A DNA stretch of 64,000 nt from Caballeronia sp. SBC1. GTDB taxonomy: Bacteria; Pseudomonadota; Gammaproteobacteria; Burkholderiales; Burkholderiaceae. Positions 37,763 to 46,130 of the stretch are shown piece after piece. The DNA lies in assembly GCF_011493005.1 (NCBI RefSeq), contig NZ_CP049158.1:1054001-1118000 (forward strand), written 5' to 3'. The notes under the pieces were generated by a model. It did not search any database. It had not been told where the DNA came from and worked only from the letters and a program-made list of their open reading frames with translations. Position 1 is the first letter of the stretch. Each line of letters begins with the position of its first letter. Position numbers and translations under genes: made by a program.

Positions 37763-37855
37763 GCCCCGGAGCGTCTCCGCCTGAGCGCTGCGCCGGTAAA
37801 GGCGACGGGGCAAGACGATTACCCCAGGCGGACACCCATTTTCAGGAGGAGCAAG
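37763..37855 (+). promoter_or_regulatory. Structured leader of the gamma-glutamyltransferase gene, possible riboswitch-like element
   Basis: The RNA can form an outer 8-bp stem TCCGCCTG (37776-37783) with CAGGCGGA (37825-37832), enclosing CGCC-GGTAAA-GGCG and GGGG...CCCC hairpins: a compact three-way junction ending 23 bases before the ATG. The GGGG at 37807-37810 can instead pair with CCCC at 37764-37767 (GCCCCG with CGGGGC), so two structures exclude each other. The ribosome-binding site AGGAGGAG follows at 37843-37850. I could not match it to a known riboswitch class. Confidence 0.5.
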
Positions 37856-39601
37856 ATGTCCATGAAGAAGTCCGTGAATTCGCTGCATCGCGCACGTCCG
37901 TTCGCGCTTGGAACGCTCGTTGCCGCGTCGTTTTCGCTCTCGTTCGGGTTTGTCGAAAGCACACCCGCTTACGCGAAAGTCGCGCCGCAACCCGCTGTCC
38001 TCACGGCTTCGGCGGTGGCGGTTGCCGACAAGTTCGCAGCTGACGCCGCCGAACAGGTCCTCAAGGAAGGCGGCAACGCCGTTGATGCGGCCGTCGCGAT
38101 CGCCTTCACGCTGGCGGTGACGTACCCGGAAGCGGGCAACCTGGGGGGCGGCGGTTTCATGACGCTCTACGTGGATCATCGTCCCTATTTCCTGGACTAT
38201 CGTGAGCGCGCCCCCATTGCGGCCACGAAGAACATGTATCTCGACGACAAAGGCGAAGTCATCAAGGGCATGAGCCTGTACGGGTATCGCGCGGTCGGGG
38301 TGCCGGGCACGGTGTCGGGCATGTGGGAAGCGCAAAAGCGCTTCGGCAAGCTGAAGTGGAAACAGGTCGTCGCACCTGCAATCAAGTACGCGCAGGACGG
38401 CTTTGAAGTCAGCGACCAGTTGCAGGAACGCAAGGACGCCGCGTCGAAGGACTTCGCAGGCAAGACCAATTTCGACAGTTACTTCGGAACCCTGAATAAA
38501 GGCGTGAACTTCAAGCAGCCGGAACTGGCGGCCACGCTTCAGCGCATCTCGGATAAGGGTGCGAAGGGCTTCTATGAAGGCCAGACAGCGGACCTGATCG
38601 CCACGGCCATGACTGGTCACGGCCTGATCACCGCACAGGACCTGAAGGAATACAAGGCGGTCTGGCGGCAGCCGGTTGTCGCGAGCTGGAACGGCTATCG
38701 CATCATCACCGCGCCGCCGCCGAGTTCCGGCGGTATCGGTCTCGTTCAGTTGCTGAAGATGAAGGCCGATCTCAAGGATAAATACGCCAATGTGCCGCTC
38801 AACTCCGCTCAGTACATTCACCTGACCGCGGAAATTGAAAAGCGCGTGTTCGCGGATCGCGCCCAGTATCTCGGTGACCCTGATTTCTACAAGGTGCCGG
38901 TTGCGCAACTCATCGATGACAACTACATCTTGAAGCGAGCATCCGAGGTCAATCCGGACAAGCCGTCGGATACCAAGAGCGTCCTTCCGGGCCTGGGCAC
39001 CACAATGCCGGAAAAGGCTGAAACCACGCACTTCTCGGTAGTCGACAAGTGGGGCAACGCGGTATCGAATACGTACACCATCAACGGCTATTTTGGCTCC
39101 GGCGTGGTGGTGGACGGCACGGGTGTCGTGCTGAACGACGAGATGGACGACTTCTCCTCGAAGCCGGGTGTGGCGAACATGTTTGGCGTAGTAGGCAGCG
39201 ATGCCAACGCAATTGCACCGCGCAAGCGCCCGCTTTCCTCAATGACACCGACCATCCTCACGAAGGACGATCAGGTTGCCATGGTGATCGGGACACCGGG
39301 CGGCTCGCGGATCTTTACGTCGATCTTTCAGGTGATCACCAACGTCTACGACTTCTCCATGCCGCTGCCCGAAGCAGTCGCGGCCATGCGCTTTCATCAT
39401 CAGTTGCTGCCGCCGAACACGATTTTCTGGGAGCCGTACAAGCCCATTGATGGTGATCTCGCGAAGGAACTGGAAGCGAAAGGATATACGCTCTCGAAAC
39501 AGAGTTTCAACGGCGACATTCAGGTCATCAAGATTGATGGCACGACGCCGGAACCGGTTGCCGATCCGCGTGGCCGCGGCGTGACGCGCGTGATCCAGTA
39601 A
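37856..39601 (+). CDS. ggt: Gamma-glutamyltransferase
   Basis: 581 residues. A periplasmic self-processing N-terminal nucleophile hydrolase that removes or transfers the gamma-glutamyl group of glutathione and related compounds. The signal peptide ends about residue 40 (STPAYA). The autocleavage and catalytic Thr390 lies in ETTHFSVVD, and later motifs (YFGSGVVV, PLSSMTP, IGTPGGSRI) form the substrate pocket. The start has GGAGGAG six bases upstream. It is followed by a strong terminator and stands next to the Opp importer and a LysR gene, consistent with scavenging glutathione: cleavage outside, uptake of the fragments by Opp. Confidence 0.96.
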   Translation: MSMKKSVNSLHRARPFALGTLVAASFSLSFGFVESTPAYAKVAPQPAVLTASAVAVADKFAADAAEQVLKEGGNAVDAAVAIAFTLAVTYPEAGNLGGGGFMTLYVDHRPYFLDYRERAPIAATKNMYLDDKGEVIKGMSLYGYRAVGVPGTVSGMWEAQKRFGKLKWKQVVAPAIKYAQDGFEVSDQLQERKDAASKDFAGKTNFDSYFGTLNKGVNFKQPELAATLQRISDKGAKGFYEGQTADLIATAMTGHGLITAQDLKEYKAVWRQPVVASWNGYRIITAPPPSSGGIGLVQLLKMKADLKDKYANVPLNSAQYIHLTAEIEKRVFADRAQYLGDPDFYKVPVAQLIDDNYILKRASEVNPDKPSDTKSVLPGLGTTMPEKAETTHFSVVDKWGNAVSNTYTINGYFGSGVVVDGTGVVLNDEMDDFSSKPGVANMFGVVGSDANAIAPRKRPLSSMTPTILTKDDQVAMVIGTPGGSRIFTSIFQVITNVYDFSMPLPEAVAAMRFHHQLLPPNTIFWEPYKPIDGDLAKELEAKGYTLSKQSFNGDIQVIKIDGTTPEPVADPRGRGVTRVIQ

Positions 39602-39636
39602 GCGGCCGCGTAGCTCTGGATTGACTGCAGACAGAC

Positions 39637-39676
39637 AAAAGGGCCAGGTCATTCAAGACCTGGCCCTTTTGCTTTT
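39637..39676 (+). terminator. Rho-independent terminator of ggt
   Basis: AAAA-GGGCCAGGTC, loop ATTCAA, GACCTGGCCC-TTTT, then GCTTTT. The perfect 10-bp GC stem, extended by AAAA/TTTT pairing, lies 35 bases after the stop. Confidence 0.92.
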
Positions 39677-39938
39677 ATACCGTACGCGCGCTCCCTCAAA
39701 GCCGTATTGAATTGGACGTTAAGCCGACCTTATAAGGATCGCGGCATGACTGGAATCCCATTTTTGAGATTGGAGACGGCTTAATGATGCCCTAGTCTCT
39801 GTTCTGGCCCAGTCCAGTGCGTTGGCTTCCGCCAACACTATAAATAAACCTATCGAGACGACCCTGAAGACGGCGTGCCCGATCTACCAAGATCGCCCGG
39901 CCCGCTTGTTTCAGCCTGCTGATAAAGGAGAACAGCTC

Positions 39939-41333
39939 ATGATGGAACCCCACATCCAGCCGCTTGGCGGCATCGACATCCAGGATGACGCACCCGCGTC
40001 CCAATCAGGCGGATTGATCGACCGATACTTTCAAATCAGTGCGCGTGGCAGTACGCAAAGGCGCGAAGTGATTGCCGGGATCACTACCTTCCTGGCGATG
40101 GTGTATTCCGTGTTCGTCGTCCCGGCCATGCTCGGCAAGGCCGGGTTCGACACCCGCGCCGTCTTCGTGGCGGTCTGCCTGACGACTGCGTTCGGCTCGC
40201 TCCTCATGGGCATCTGGGCTCGCTTGCCGATTGCGATCGGCTGTGCAATCTCGCTGACCGCATTCACCGCGTTCGGGTTGGTGCTGGGCAAGGGGCTCTC
40301 GCCCTCCGTTGCGCTCGGCGCTGTGTTCCTGATGGGCGTCACCTTCACCGCGATCTCCGTCACCGGCGTGCGCTCGTGGATCCTGCGCAACCTGCCTGCA
40401 GGCGTGGCGCACGGCACGGGGATTGGCATCGGCTTGTTTTTGTTGCTGATCGCGTCGAACGATGTCGGTCTGATCGTCAAGAATCCGGGCGCGGGCTTGC
40501 CCGTCTCGCTCGGCCATATCACGGCGTTTCCCGTGCTGATGTCGATCTTCGGGCTCGCTGCGATTATCGGGCTGGAACGCCGGCGCGTGCCGGGCGGGAT
40601 CTTGCTGGTGGTGGTCGGATTGTCGGCGCTGGGACTGGCCTTTGATCCCGCCGTCCGCTTCACCGGCGTATTTGCGCTGCCCTCGCTGAGCGCACCCGGC
40701 CATGCATCACTGATCGGCGCCATGGACATTCGCGGCGCGCTTTCGCTGGCTGTGCTGCCTAGTGTGTTTGCGCTGGTGATGACCGCCGTCTTCGATGCCA
40801 CCGGCACGATCCGCGCCGTGGCAGGCCAGGCAGGTCAGATAGACGAGAACGGCCGGATTGTGAACGGCGGCCGGGCGTTGACGGCGGACTCGGTCAGCTC
40901 GATTGTGGCTGCGTGTCTCGGCGGTGCGCCGGCTGCGGCCTACATTGAATCGACGGTGGGCGTAGCGGCAGGCGCGAAGTCGGGCCTGGCGGCCGCTACG
41001 GTTGGCGTGATGTTCCTGCTGGTGATGTTCTTCTCGCCGCTCGCCGGACTTGTGCCTTCGTACGCGACAGCTCCGGCGCTGATGTATGTCGGCCTGCTGA
41101 TGCTCGCAAGCGTAAGCAAACTTCACATGGACGATCTTGTCGACACTATGTCCGGTCTTGTTTGCGCCGTGTTCATTGTGCTGTCCGCGAACATTGTGAC
41201 CGGCATCATGCTCGGCTTCTGTACGCTTGTGATCGGCCGGGTAGTTGCCGGCGAATACAAGAAGCTCAACGTTGGCACAGTGGTGATCGCAGCCGTGCTC
41301 GCTGTGTTTTATCTCGGCGGATGGGCAATCTGA
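39939..41333 (+). CDS. NCS2-family purine permease, AzgA-like
   Basis: 464 residues from the ATG at 39939, preceded by AAAGGAG. Twelve to fourteen membrane segments. The pattern [20 protein letters not shown] near the N-terminus and [20 protein letters not shown] late in the protein are marks of the AzgA/GhxP branch (adenine, hypoxanthine, guanine), not the uracil branch. The region before it (39602-39938) contains the ggt terminator and an in-frame stretch without family resemblance. It stands alone, with no purine catabolic genes beside it. The substrate call is by branch only. Confidence 0.88.
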   Translation: MMEPHIQPLGGIDIQDDAPASQSGGLIDRYFQISARGSTQRREVIAGITTFLAMVYSVFVVPAMLGKAGFDTRAVFVAVCLTTAFGSLLMGIWARLPIAIGCAISLTAFTAFGLVLGKGLSPSVALGAVFLMGVTFTAISVTGVRSWILRNLPAGVAHGTGIGIGLFLLLIASNDVGLIVKNPGAGLPVSLGHITAFPVLMSIFGLAAIIGLERRRVPGGILLVVVGLSALGLAFDPAVRFTGVFALPSLSAPGHASLIGAMDIRGALSLAVLPSVFALVMTAVFDATGTIRAVAGQAGQIDENGRIVNGGRALTADSVSSIVAACLGGAPAAAYIESTVGVAAGAKSGLAAATVGVMFLLVMFFSPLAGLVPSYATAPALMYVGLLMLASVSKLHMDDLVDTMSGLVCAVFIVLSANIVTGIMLGFCTLVIGRVVAGEYKKLNVGTVVIAAVLAVFYLGGWAI

Positions 41334-41519
41334 CCTGACGGGCTAGTGAACATTTAGCGCTATCAACACGGTCAGGATCTGTAACCCCGGTTGCCGGCAA
41401 CTTCCCCGGCAACCGCCCTAGCTCAGGCAGCGCACGCTAAGTCAAGCTAATCGACGTTCGAGAGCAATGAAATGCTCGATCGGGACGTCGATTCAGCCGT
41501 TGGCCAAGATCCAGCAGAT
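41334..41519. other. Intergenic region after the purine permease
   Basis: 186 bases. TTGCCGGCAACTTCCCCGGCAA at 41390-41413 contains an imperfect inverted repeat that may end the permease transcript; nothing else recognised. Confidence 0.3.
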
Positions 41520-41669
41520 TTACTTCCGGCGATACGCTTCAGCCAGCACTGCGCAATTTTGCAGATGCAGGTTCAGCGCATGTACGGCTTCGCGGCGAAC
41601 GACAGCCTTCGCCTTGCGGAACCAGGAACCGAACGAAACGAGAAGCGAACTTTGAGCGGTGGTTTTCAT
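41520..41669 (-). CDS. 49-residue small basic protein with its own promoter
   Basis: Starts MKTTAQSSLLVSFGSWFRKA and ends LHLQNCAVLAEAYRRK. It is basic, amphipathic and probably helical (residues 9-45), with one Cys and two His. GAGGTG lies seven bases before the ATG. A near-consensus promoter (TTGCAT, 16 bases, TATAAT) stands upstream, and an imperfect 34-bp palindrome covers the expected transcription start. A shadow frame on the other strand overlaps it. The combination of clean ribosome site, promoter and operator makes a real gene likely. No known family recognised. Confidence 0.7.
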   Translation of the reverse strand: MKTTAQSSLLVSFGSWFRKAKAVVRREAVHALNLHLQNCAVLAEAYRRK

Positions 41670-41686
41670 GAGAGCACCTCAGCACG

Positions 41687-41745
41687 AATAAGGGATTACC
41701 CGTTAGGGAATACCCTTATTATACGCATACGATGCTGCAATGCAA
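41687..41745 (-). promoter_or_regulatory. Promoter and operator-like palindrome of the 49-residue gene
   Basis: Minus-strand -35 TTGCAT (41740-41745), 16-base spacer, -10 TATAAT (41718-41723). A 34-bp imperfect palindrome at 41687-41720 (ends AATAAGGG/CCCTTATT, middle CCC-GTTA-GGG, two mismatched pairs) overlaps the end of the -10 and the start point, a position where a repressor would block RNA polymerase. Confidence 0.7.
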
Positions 41746-41888
41746 AAGATTTTGAAATCGACGAGACATCTGAAGCGTCTGCGCAACAGCGCGCGGGCTC
41801 TTGCCCGGATTGGTCGGCCTTTGTTTTGAAAGCGTTTTCAAAACCGCCACCAGGCCCCAAGGACGCACCGCCTGCCCGTCTGTAGTGC

Positions 41889-42980
41889 TCAAGGCACGAC
41901 GGAAAGAAACAGGAAGGTCGCGAAAATAACCAGGTGAACCACGCCTTGAAGCACCGTCGAGCGCCCGGTGCCAAGCGTCAGGACGCTCACTATCAAGGTT
42001 AGTGCAAGCAGTACGATTTCCTTTGAACCGAGGCCGAGTGCAATCGGCTGGCTGATCGCGAGCGACACCACCGCTACGGCCGGAATGGTCAGCCCGATAC
42101 TCGCCAGCGCTGACCCAAGCGCCAGGTTCAAGCTTGTCTGCAACCGGTTCAGTCGCGCAGCGCGCAGTGCGGCCACGCCTTCCGGCAGCAGCACCAGCGC
42201 AGCGATCACCACACCGACCACCGCTTCAGGCGCTCCGGCGCTAGCAACGCCCGCCTCCACCGCTGGCGACAGCAACTTCGCCAGCCCAACTACTGCAATC
42301 AGCGAAAGCAGCAGCAAACCGCCTGCGGCCCACGCGTAGCCATTGGTCGGCAGCGGCGCGTGAACGTCGTCGGATTCAGCGCGATTCGGATCGAGCGCCG
42401 GCACTGGCGGCAGGAAATAGTCGCGATGCCGCACCGTCTGCACGAACACAAACACCACGTAAAGCACGAGCGACGTCACGCCCACAAACACCAGTTGCGA
42501 CGTCGACAATCCCGGCCCGATCACCGTGCTGGTGAAGTTGGGCAAAACCATTGTCAGTACCGATAGAGCACACAGGATCGCGAGTGTCGCGCTTGCGCCC
42601 TGCAACTGGAAATTCTGCTCGTGATGCCGCATCCCGCCCACAAGCAGACACAGCCCGACCACACCGTTGCACACGATCATGATCGTGGCGAACACCGTGT
42701 CGCGCGGCAATGCTGCTTTTTCCGGGCCGCCCGACACCATGACGGAAACAATCAGCGCCACTTCGATCACCGTGACCGCGATCGCGAGCACCAGCGTGCC
42801 GAACGGCTCGCCAACACGATGCGCCACCACTTCGGCGTGATGGATCGCGGCAAATACGGCTGCCGCGAGTGCGATGGCGGCGAGTACGAGCAGGAAGCCG
42901 TTCGGCATGGCGAACGTCAGTCCCAGGATGACAAGCGCGGCAAATGGCGCAATGCACGTCCAGTCCAGCTTGAATTTCAT
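41889..42980 (-). CDS. chaA: ChaA-type calcium/sodium:proton antiporter
   Basis: 363 residues, about 11 membrane segments. The two CaCA alpha-repeats are visible: HHAEVVAHRVGEPFGTLVLA with AVTVIEVALIVS in the first half, and LLPEGVAALRAARLNRLQTS with LNLALGSALASIGLTIPAVA in the second, each with the key Glu. It should export Ca2+ or Na+/K+ in exchange for protons at the inner membrane. GGAG precedes the ATG by five bases. About 460 bases upstream separate it from the OsmC gene. Confidence 0.93.
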   Translation of the reverse strand: MKFKLDWTCIAPFAALVILGLTFAMPNGFLLVLAAIALAAAVFAAIHHAEVVAHRVGEPFGTLVLAIAVTVIEVALIVSVMVSGGPEKAALPRDTVFATIMIVCNGVVGLCLLVGGMRHHEQNFQLQGASATLAILCALSVLTMVLPNFTSTVIGPGLSTSQLVFVGVTSLVLYVVFVFVQTVRHRDYFLPPVPALDPNRAESDDVHAPLPTNGYAWAAGGLLLLSLIAVVGLAKLLSPAVEAGVASAGAPEAVVGVVIAALVLLPEGVAALRAARLNRLQTSLNLALGSALASIGLTIPAVAVVSLAISQPIALGLGSKEIVLLALTLIVSVLTLGTGRSTVLQGVVHLVIFATFLFLSVVP

Positions 42981-43386
42981 CGATGCTCCAGGGCGGTGCT
43001 GCGTGTGGATGGAAGTGTCAGAAAGACTGACTGGGCGCAGGGTTTAGTCCGGCCCGATTATTAGAAAGTGTCGTCAGATTACAGCTTCTTGGCTCATACG
43101 GCGGGTTGCAGGGCTTGCAACAACCGCCCGAAGATGCATTGCCGGCTGTGTACAGCGTTCCTGCCTGCGAAACGTTGGGGAACCGTAAACCGTTACGCAT
43201 CAGTGAGTTGGCGGCGGCTCACGCAGGTTGTCCACATGGCTATCCACAAAAAATGTGGATAAGTCGCGCTCCGATTTTAATCGGTGATTTGTGTCAGATG
43301 ACGTATCTATTGAAAGGTCGCGGCGTTCGATCTGCTGGGCCGCGCGATGGCTGCGGACGGCTCACTCGGCCAATCCGCAAATCTGC
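42981..43386. other. Upstream region of chaA with DnaA-box-like sites
   Basis: No gene. Three DnaA-box-like 9-mers lie at 43228-43236 (TTGTCCACA), 43240-43248 (CTATCCACA) and, reversed, 43254-43262 (perfect TTATCCACA on the minus strand). The last two also form an 8-bp hairpin. A small palindrome CCGATTTTAATCGG follows at 43271-43284. Confidence 0.5.
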
Positions 43387-43419
43387 AAAAAAAGACGCGG
43401 CCAGTTTCGCGGCCGCGTC
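43387..43419 (-). terminator. Rho-independent terminator of the OsmC gene
   Basis: Minus strand: GACGCGGCC, loop GCGAAACT, GGCCGCGTC, then seven Ts. It starts 26 bases after the stop codon and is a perfect 9-bp stem. Confidence 0.93.
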
Positions 43420-43444
43420 CTTGAGTCCATCAGTCAAACGAAAC

Positions 43445-43876
43445 TCAGGAAACGAATTCCGTATTCAGCGTGATCTTCGCGTTTCCAGCGAACAGCTTGG
43501 ACACCGGGCAGCCCTCTTTCGCTGCATTCGCAAGCTTCTCGAAAGTCGCTTTATCCGTGCCTGGCACCTTCGCTTTCACATCGAGATGGCAGGCGGTAAT
43601 CGAGAACCCGTCGCCGTCCTTGTCCAGCGTCACGGTAGACTTCGTTTCGATGCTTTCTGCCGTGAGGCCCGCCTGCGTAAGTTGCAGGGACAGCGCCATC
43701 GTGAAGCAACCCGAATGCGCGGCGCCGATCAGCTCTTCCGGATTCGTTCCCGGACCGCCTTCGAAACGGGCTGCAAAACCGTAGGGGGCATCTTTCAGCA
43801 CACCGGTTTGCGTCGAAATGTAACCTTTACCATCCTTGATGCCACCACTCCATTTTGCCGATGCTGTCTTTTGCAC
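43445..43876 (-). CDS. osmC: OsmC-family organic hydroperoxide reductase
   Basis: 143 residues from a GTG at 43876 that has TGGAGA seven bases upstream; this gives the family start (QKTASAKWSGGIKDGKG). The peroxidatic and resolving cysteines lie in AAHSGCFTMALS and EGCPVSKLFAG. It reduces organic hydroperoxides using a dithiol donor. The frame extends upstream to 44023, but that stretch is not family-like. The protein is closer to OsmC than to Ohr by the GTNPEELIGAAHSGCF pattern. Confidence 0.93.
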   Translation of the reverse strand: MQKTASAKWSGGIKDGKGYISTQTGVLKDAPYGFAARFEGGPGTNPEELIGAAHSGCFTMALSLQLTQAGLTAESIETKSTVTLDKDGDGFSITACHLDVKAKVPGTDKATFEKLANAAKEGCPVSKLFAGNAKITLNTEFVS

Positions 43877-44069
43877 GAGTGTTCTCCAGAAAGTCAGGGT
43901 GGGTATGCCGCGCGATACCGCCGCAGCAAGGAATCGACCGTCAGGCCGGTTACTCAAGCGCCGGCTTTGACGCGCCATCGGGTTGAGCGAAGCACACAGG
44001 ATGCCCGAAAGCACAGCGGGCACGTTGCCGGACCCGTTTTCCGGAGCCGACCCTGTTCAAGGAGGATAG

Positions 44070-45410
44070 ATGGGTCCACAAGTGGTTCAAGTTGTTGAAG
44101 ATCGTGATTTACCCGAGCACGTCGATGTTGTTGTTATCGGCGGCGGCATTATTGGCGTGAGCACGGCCCTTTTTCTCGCCGGGAAGGGCATTTCGGTGGC
44201 CGTCTGTGAGAAGGGCCATATTGCTGGCGAGCAATCCAGCCGCAACTGGGGCTGGTGTCGCGCGACGCATCGCGACCTGCGCGAACTGGAACTCAGTCTT
44301 GAAAGCCTCAAGCTGTGGCGCGAACTGGATCGGACGTTCGGCATTGACACGGGTTTCCGGCAATGCGGCATCCTCTACGCCGCCGACGACCCCAAGGCCC
44401 TCGCCGATCACGAAAGCTGGCTGGCACGTGCCGTCGCCCTGGTGGGCCGCGAGGGTATTGATTCACGCATGACATCGAGCGATGAAACGGACGCGCTGAT
44501 GCCGGGCGTCGCGTGCAAGTTCCCCGGCGGCATCTACACACCCTCCGACGGTCGGGCGGAACCGCAGCGTGCGGCACCGGTCATTGCCCAGGCACTGCGT
44601 GCCAAGGGGGTGAAGGTTTTAACGCCGTGCGCGGTGCGCGGCATCGAAACGAGCGCTGGTGCGATCAGTGGCGTCGTGACCGAATACGGGCCGATCCGCT
44701 GCTCGAGCGTGGTGGTGGCAGGTGGTGCATGGACACGCTTGTTCGCTGGCAGCGTAGGCGTTGAACTGCCGCAGCTGAGCGTGAGGTCGTCGGTACTGCG
44801 CACGGAACCGGTCGACGGTGGACCTGAAGTCAGCGCTTGCAACCACACAGTGGGATACCGCAAGCGGCTGGATGGCGGCTACACGATCGCGAATGCGTTC
44901 CGCAGCCTGGCTGAGATCACCCCCGACAGTTTCCGGCTATTCAGCCAATATCTCCCTGCGCTAAAAAGTCAGTTCAGGTCGATGGACTTCGCTTTCGGCG
45001 AGAGATTTTTCGAGGCATTGCGCCAGCCTCGGACATGGCGACTCGACCAGCCGACTGTCTTCGAAACAATACGTACCCTCGATCCGGAGCCCACCCAAAA
45101 ATACAACGATGTCGCCATCGACGCGTTCCGTGCGCTTTTCCCTGCGCTCGGGCATGTAAAAGTGGCGCAGGCATGGGCGGGTTATATCGACGTCACGCCG
45201 GATGCGGTGCCGGTGATCTCGGCCGCGCAGCAGGTTCCAGGCATGTTTATCGCCACGGGATTTTCGGGTCACGGCTTCGGGATCGGCCCAGGTGCAGGGA
45301 AGCTGATGGCCGATATGGTCGCGAACGACAAACCGCTCGTGGACCCGCGAGCGTTCCGGCTGAGCCGGTTCAGCGATGGCACGAAGATCGAACTGGACGG
45401 CGGGTTTTAA
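44070..45410 (+). CDS. FAD-dependent oxidoreductase of the DAO family
   Basis: 446 residues. The dinucleotide-binding motif VDVVVIGGGIIGVSTALFLA is at about 18-37, an NWGWCRATHRDLRELEL region follows, and a C-terminal FAD-contact region reads SGHGFGIGPGAGKLMADM. DAO enzymes oxidise secondary or tertiary amines and amino acids (sarcosine, D-amino acids, glycine betaine breakdown products and others). AAGGAGG lies before the ATG. It stands alone between two minus-strand genes. Substrate unknown. Confidence 0.9.
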   Translation: MGPQVVQVVEDRDLPEHVDVVVIGGGIIGVSTALFLAGKGISVAVCEKGHIAGEQSSRNWGWCRATHRDLRELELSLESLKLWRELDRTFGIDTGFRQCGILYAADDPKALADHESWLARAVALVGREGIDSRMTSSDETDALMPGVACKFPGGIYTPSDGRAEPQRAAPVIAQALRAKGVKVLTPCAVRGIETSAGAISGVVTEYGPIRCSSVVVAGGAWTRLFAGSVGVELPQLSVRSSVLRTEPVDGGPEVSACNHTVGYRKRLDGGYTIANAFRSLAEITPDSFRLFSQYLPALKSQFRSMDFAFGERFFEALRQPRTWRLDQPTVFETIRTLDPEPTQKYNDVAIDAFRALFPALGHVKVAQAWAGYIDVTPDAVPVISAAQQVPGMFIATGFSGHGFGIGPGAGKLMADMVANDKPLVDPRAFRLSRFSDGTKIELDGGF

Positions 45411-45682
45411 CCGCGCAAAGCACAGGAATGCAGAATTTTACAGAGGGTGTTGATGGCATGCGCCGGCGCGAAGGCTTTTGCAGCAACGATGCGGGGGAGT
45501 TTTTTTGCGGACCGCACTTACGTTCTGCGTTGATAGCCGAGAGGCAGTCGCCAGTTGAGGCGCCACGATGCATATCGGTCCACGCGTGCCAGTAGAGGAC
45601 CTCTGGCATGACGGTACAACACCTCTACAAGCGTGCCGCCGCCGGCCAGCTCCGAGCGATCGCCCAGAGCGGCTTTACAGCA
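45411..45682. other. Gap after the DAO gene
   Basis: 272 bases. A T-run (TTTTTTT at 45500-45506) follows GGGGGAG; no clear hairpin. The plus-strand frame 45608-46012 is the shadow of the small minus-strand gene. Nothing else recognised. Confidence 0.35.
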
Positions 45683-45898
45683 TTACTTGCCGATTACCCG
45701 GCGTGCTTCGATTTCAGCAAGTTCGAGCGCAGCCTGCTCGGTTTTCATCGGACGTCCGCATCCGCGTCCAATTGTTTGCCCAATGGACTCGTTTCCGTGC
45801 TGGGTAACAACGCGGATATAGCCCTTGAACATTGCGCCCGGTGCGGGCATTGCCAACGCCTCGACGGTCTTGTTGCCCTTCGTTTCTTTGAATGCCAT
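45683..45898 (-). CDS. Small hypothetical protein
   Basis: 71 residues, MAFKETKGNKTVEALAMPAP, then GYIRVVTQHGNESIGQTIGR and a terminal helix TEQAALELAEIEARRVIGK. A purine-rich site (AGGGGG) lies before the ATG. The composition and helix pattern look like a real small protein; no known motif. It may be related to small stress-linked proteins of the same order, but I cannot prove this. Confidence 0.55.
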   Translation of the reverse strand: MAFKETKGNKTVEALAMPAPGAMFKGYIRVVTQHGNESIGQTIGRGCGRPMKTEQAALELAEIEARRVIGK

Positions 45899-46090
45899 TG
45901 CGGCCCCCTGTTTAATAGTGGGCGGATCCTATCACGAACGAGCGTTCTACCCCTTCAGCGCCACCCTATTTCGCGCTGCTCGACGGCAATACAACTTATG
46001 CGAGCCGCATGACGAACTGTCATTCCGATGCGGTGAACGCGTGCAGCCGGAGCAAAGCGTGAACGGAGGTAAAGTCCAATGTCGGGTAGA

Positions 46091-46122
46091 ATTTTGAACG
46101 GATTTTGAACGAATTTTGAACG
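46091..46122. repeat. Three 11-bp tandem repeats before the DsbA-fold gene
   Basis: ATTTTGAACG starts at 46091, 46102 and 46113, an exact 11-bp period. It is placed 9-40 bases before the ATG, where the ribosome-binding site should be; no normal Shine-Dalgarno sequence is present. The spacing of one DNA turn per copy is suggestive of a protein-binding site or of slippage. Confidence 0.7.
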
Positions 46123-46130
46123 AGCCTTAT

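Noticed and set aside
37763..37855. Known SAH, ZTP, glycine or guanidine riboswitch before ggt
   Set aside because: Short words resemble the SAH and ZTP classes, but the 3' pseudoknot element and other conserved parts are missing; I therefore list it only as an unassigned structure.
37742..39031. 429-codon minus-strand frame
   Set aside because: Antisense to ggt; no family pattern, and ggt has all catalytic motifs.
43228..43262. Replication origin
   Set aside because: Three DnaA-like boxes occur, but there is no AT-rich unwinding region, iterons, rep gene or partition genes nearby.
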